A stretch of 64,000 bases of DNA, taken from Spirosoma fluviale. GTDB taxonomy: Bacteria > Bacteroidota > Bacteroidia > Cytophagales > Flexibacteraceae. The stretch covers positions 1 to 64,000 of the forward strand of contig CAMCXM010000002.1 in NCBI GenBank assembly GCA_945883425.1, in the 5' to 3' direction. Made by a program: the position numbers and the translations under genes. Positions 62,616 to 64,000 of the stretch are shown in pieces (within the stretch, counting starts at the first letter, position 1; each line of letters starts with the position of its first letter). The notes below the pieces were generated by a model that saw only the letters and a list, made by a program, of their open reading frames with translations, did no database searches and was not told the DNA's origin.

Positions 62616-64000
62616 TTGACCGATCCCGTCCTTTCCATTGTTCTGGTCAATTACAACGTAGAGCACTTTCTGGAGCTTTGCCTGCAGTCGGTTTTAGCGG
62701 CTGTTAAAGACATACCGAGTGAGATATTTGTTGTTGACAATCATTCTTCCGACGGCTCATTGGACATGCTCCGAAAGAAATTCGGACAGGTTCAACTGAT
62801 CGATAACAAAGAAAACGTCGGTTTTTCGAGAGCAAACAACCAGGCCATCCGGTTGGCGAAAGGAAAGTACGTTTTGTTGCTGAATCCCGATACCGTCATC
62901 CCGGAAGACTGCCTCACAAAGTGCCTGGATTTCATGGAAAAAACGCCGGATGCCGGTGGCCTTGGAGCCCGGATGCTCGATGGTGCCGGAATCTATCTGC
63001 CGGAAAGCAAACGCGGACTTCCCACTCCCTGGGTTTCTTTCTGCAAAGCATTCGGACTTGCTCGCCTCTTTCCAACCAATCCGAAATTCGGAAAATACCA
63101 TCTCAGCTACCTGAATGAAATGGAAACGCATGAGGTGGATGTCCTTTCCGGGGCATTTATGCTGATGCGAAAATCGGCTCTGGATGTTTCAGGACTTCTG
63201 GATGAATCCTTTTTTATGTATGGCGAAGACGTAGATTTGAGTTACCGCATTCAGAAAGCCGGGTACAAAAACTACTACTTTCCTGAAACAACCATTCTCC
63301 ACTTCAAAGGAGAAAGCACAAAAAGAGGCAGTATTTCTTTTGTCCGGCATTTTTACAAAGCCATGCTGCTTTTCTCTAAAAAGCATTTCAGCGACCGGTT
63401 TGCCTTTACCTTATTTATTTATTTCGGCATTGCTGTCCGTGCTGTTTTGGCTCTGATCAAACGCTCCATTGATTATTCAGGCGCATTTCTGATTGAATTT
63501 CTGATTGCTTTTGGCGGAATGGCATTCATCAAAAACTGGTGGGAGCTCAATTTTAAAGGCATTCCCGGAATGTATCCGGATTACTTTATGCAATTCCTTA
63601 TTCCGTCGTACCTGCTGGTTTGGCTTGGATCCACACGCATTGTAGGACGGTACTCAGAACAATTCGGCCATGGGGCCATTATCAAAGGGATTGCCATCGG
63701 CACCATTCTGATTTCGGGTGTGACCAACTTTTTCGACGATTACCGTTTTTCGAAAGGACTCATCCTCATTGGTGCCGTGTGGACATATCTGGTTGTCACA
63801 ATCCGGTTCATAGGTATTCAATGGTTTCAAAACAAGAATCTTCTTTTTTCCACCAACAAAAAGAAACGGGTCCTTGTTGTCGGTGCCTCCGCTGATGCGG
63901 AAAAAGCCCGGATGATCCTGCGAAAATTTGATCAGGAAATGGCCGTGTGCGGATGGGTGAGCCCGGAAGAAGAAGTCCTTCCGGAACAGCCAAATTACCT
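62616..64000 (+). CDS. GT2 glycosyltransferase fused to membrane and nucleotide-binding-like C-terminal part (cut by window edge)
   Basis: About 461 codons from the TTG at 62616 to the window end, no stop. The N-terminal GT2 domain has VVDNHSSDGS, NVGFSRANNQAI, LLNPDTVI (DxD-type) and SGAFMLMRKSAL. After it come about four hydrophobic segments (63400-63800), then KKRVLVVGASADAEKARMI, which resembles the dinucleotide-binding part of bacterial sugar-phosphate transferases. The C-terminus is missing. Probably a membrane-bound rhamnosyl or hexosyl transferase of a surface polysaccharide pathway. Confidence 0.85.
   Translation, partial: MTDPVLSIVLVNYNVEHFLELCLQSVLAAVKDIPSEIFVVDNHSSDGSLDMLRKKFGQVQLIDNKENVGFSRANNQAIRLAKGKYVLLLNPDTVIPEDCLTKCLDFMEKTPDAGGLGARMLDGAGIYLPESKRGLPTPWVSFCKAFGLARLFPTNPKFGKYHLSYLNEMETHEVDVLSGAFMLMRKSALDVSGLLDESFFMYGEDVDLSYRIQKAGYKNYYFPETTILHFKGESTKRGSISFVRHFYKAMLLFSKKHFSDRFAFTLFIYFGIAVRAVLALIKRSIDYSGAFLIEFLIAFGGMAFIKNWWELNFKGIPGMYPDYFMQFLIPSYLLVWLGSTRIVGRYSEQFGHGAIIKGIAIGTILISGVTNFFDDYRFSKGLILIGAVWTYLVVTIRFIGIQWFQNKNLLFSTNKKKRVLVVGASADAEKARMILRKFDQEMAVCGWVSPEEEVLPEQPNY

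Overview
The window comes from a member of the Bacteroidota. Evidence: several secreted proteins end in type IX secretion (T9SS) type A sorting domains, there is a PorV/PorQ-type barrel, a large TonB-dependent receptor and FISUMP (Fib_succ_major) domains, and TTTG-N18-20-TAnnTTTG promoters precede several genes. No rRNA or tRNA was seen. I cannot name the genus.

The most notable content is a diversity-generating retroelement (DGR) with two targets. At the left edge, on the minus strand, the order is: a T9SS-sorted protein (3647-3162), target gene 1 with its variable repeat (3128-1374), an Avd-type accessory protein (1306-962), the adenine-rich template repeat TR (824-631), and a reverse transcriptase that runs off the window (584-1). 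A second target gene lies about 35 kb away (36812-35895) and carries its own variable repeat. By hand alignment, TR differs from each VR at about 26 positions, and essentially all of them are adenines in the TR coding strand. Both targets are exported FISUMP (lectin-like fold) proteins with the VR at the extreme C-terminus.

Region 3.6-10.25 kb is accessory: a LamG protein with a T9SS domain, an MntA/HepT toxin-antitoxin pair, a secreted peptidylarginine-deiminase-type enzyme, a fragment of a second avd-like gene, and a family of palindromic intergenic repeats. Region 10.25-20.3 kb is mostly housekeeping: CorA, a GH3-family enzyme, a non-catalytic M16 protein, a TerB-like protein, a GT2 glycosyltransferase, a histidine kinase, a TlpA-like thioredoxin, ProC, a HIT protein and GreA. 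Region 20.3-29.9 kb is one surface operon: TonB receptor, a 1492-residue secreted protein, and a PorV-like barrel.

Region 29.9-40.8 kb holds a dehydrogenase and a Bcp peroxiredoxin, then a second accessory block: a DUF4384 protein, an exported caspase-like protease, a REP-associated tyrosine transposase with tandem repeats, DGR target 2, a HEPN/MNT pair, a lipoprotein and two LPP20-like secreted proteins. A non-coding stretch at 41.2 kb carries three spaced TGTGGAC/GTCCACA inverted repeats.

Region 41.6-64 kb holds transporters (CNT, AI-2E, MFS), a 1141-residue envelope protein, an active M16 peptidase, glycosyltransferases, a degenerate phosphorelay pair (PAS/HPt and PAS/REC-like), two candidate small RNAs, a DUF1599 protein, a MoxR/BchI-type AAA ATPase, citrate synthase, and a right-edge GT2 fusion protein cut by the window end.
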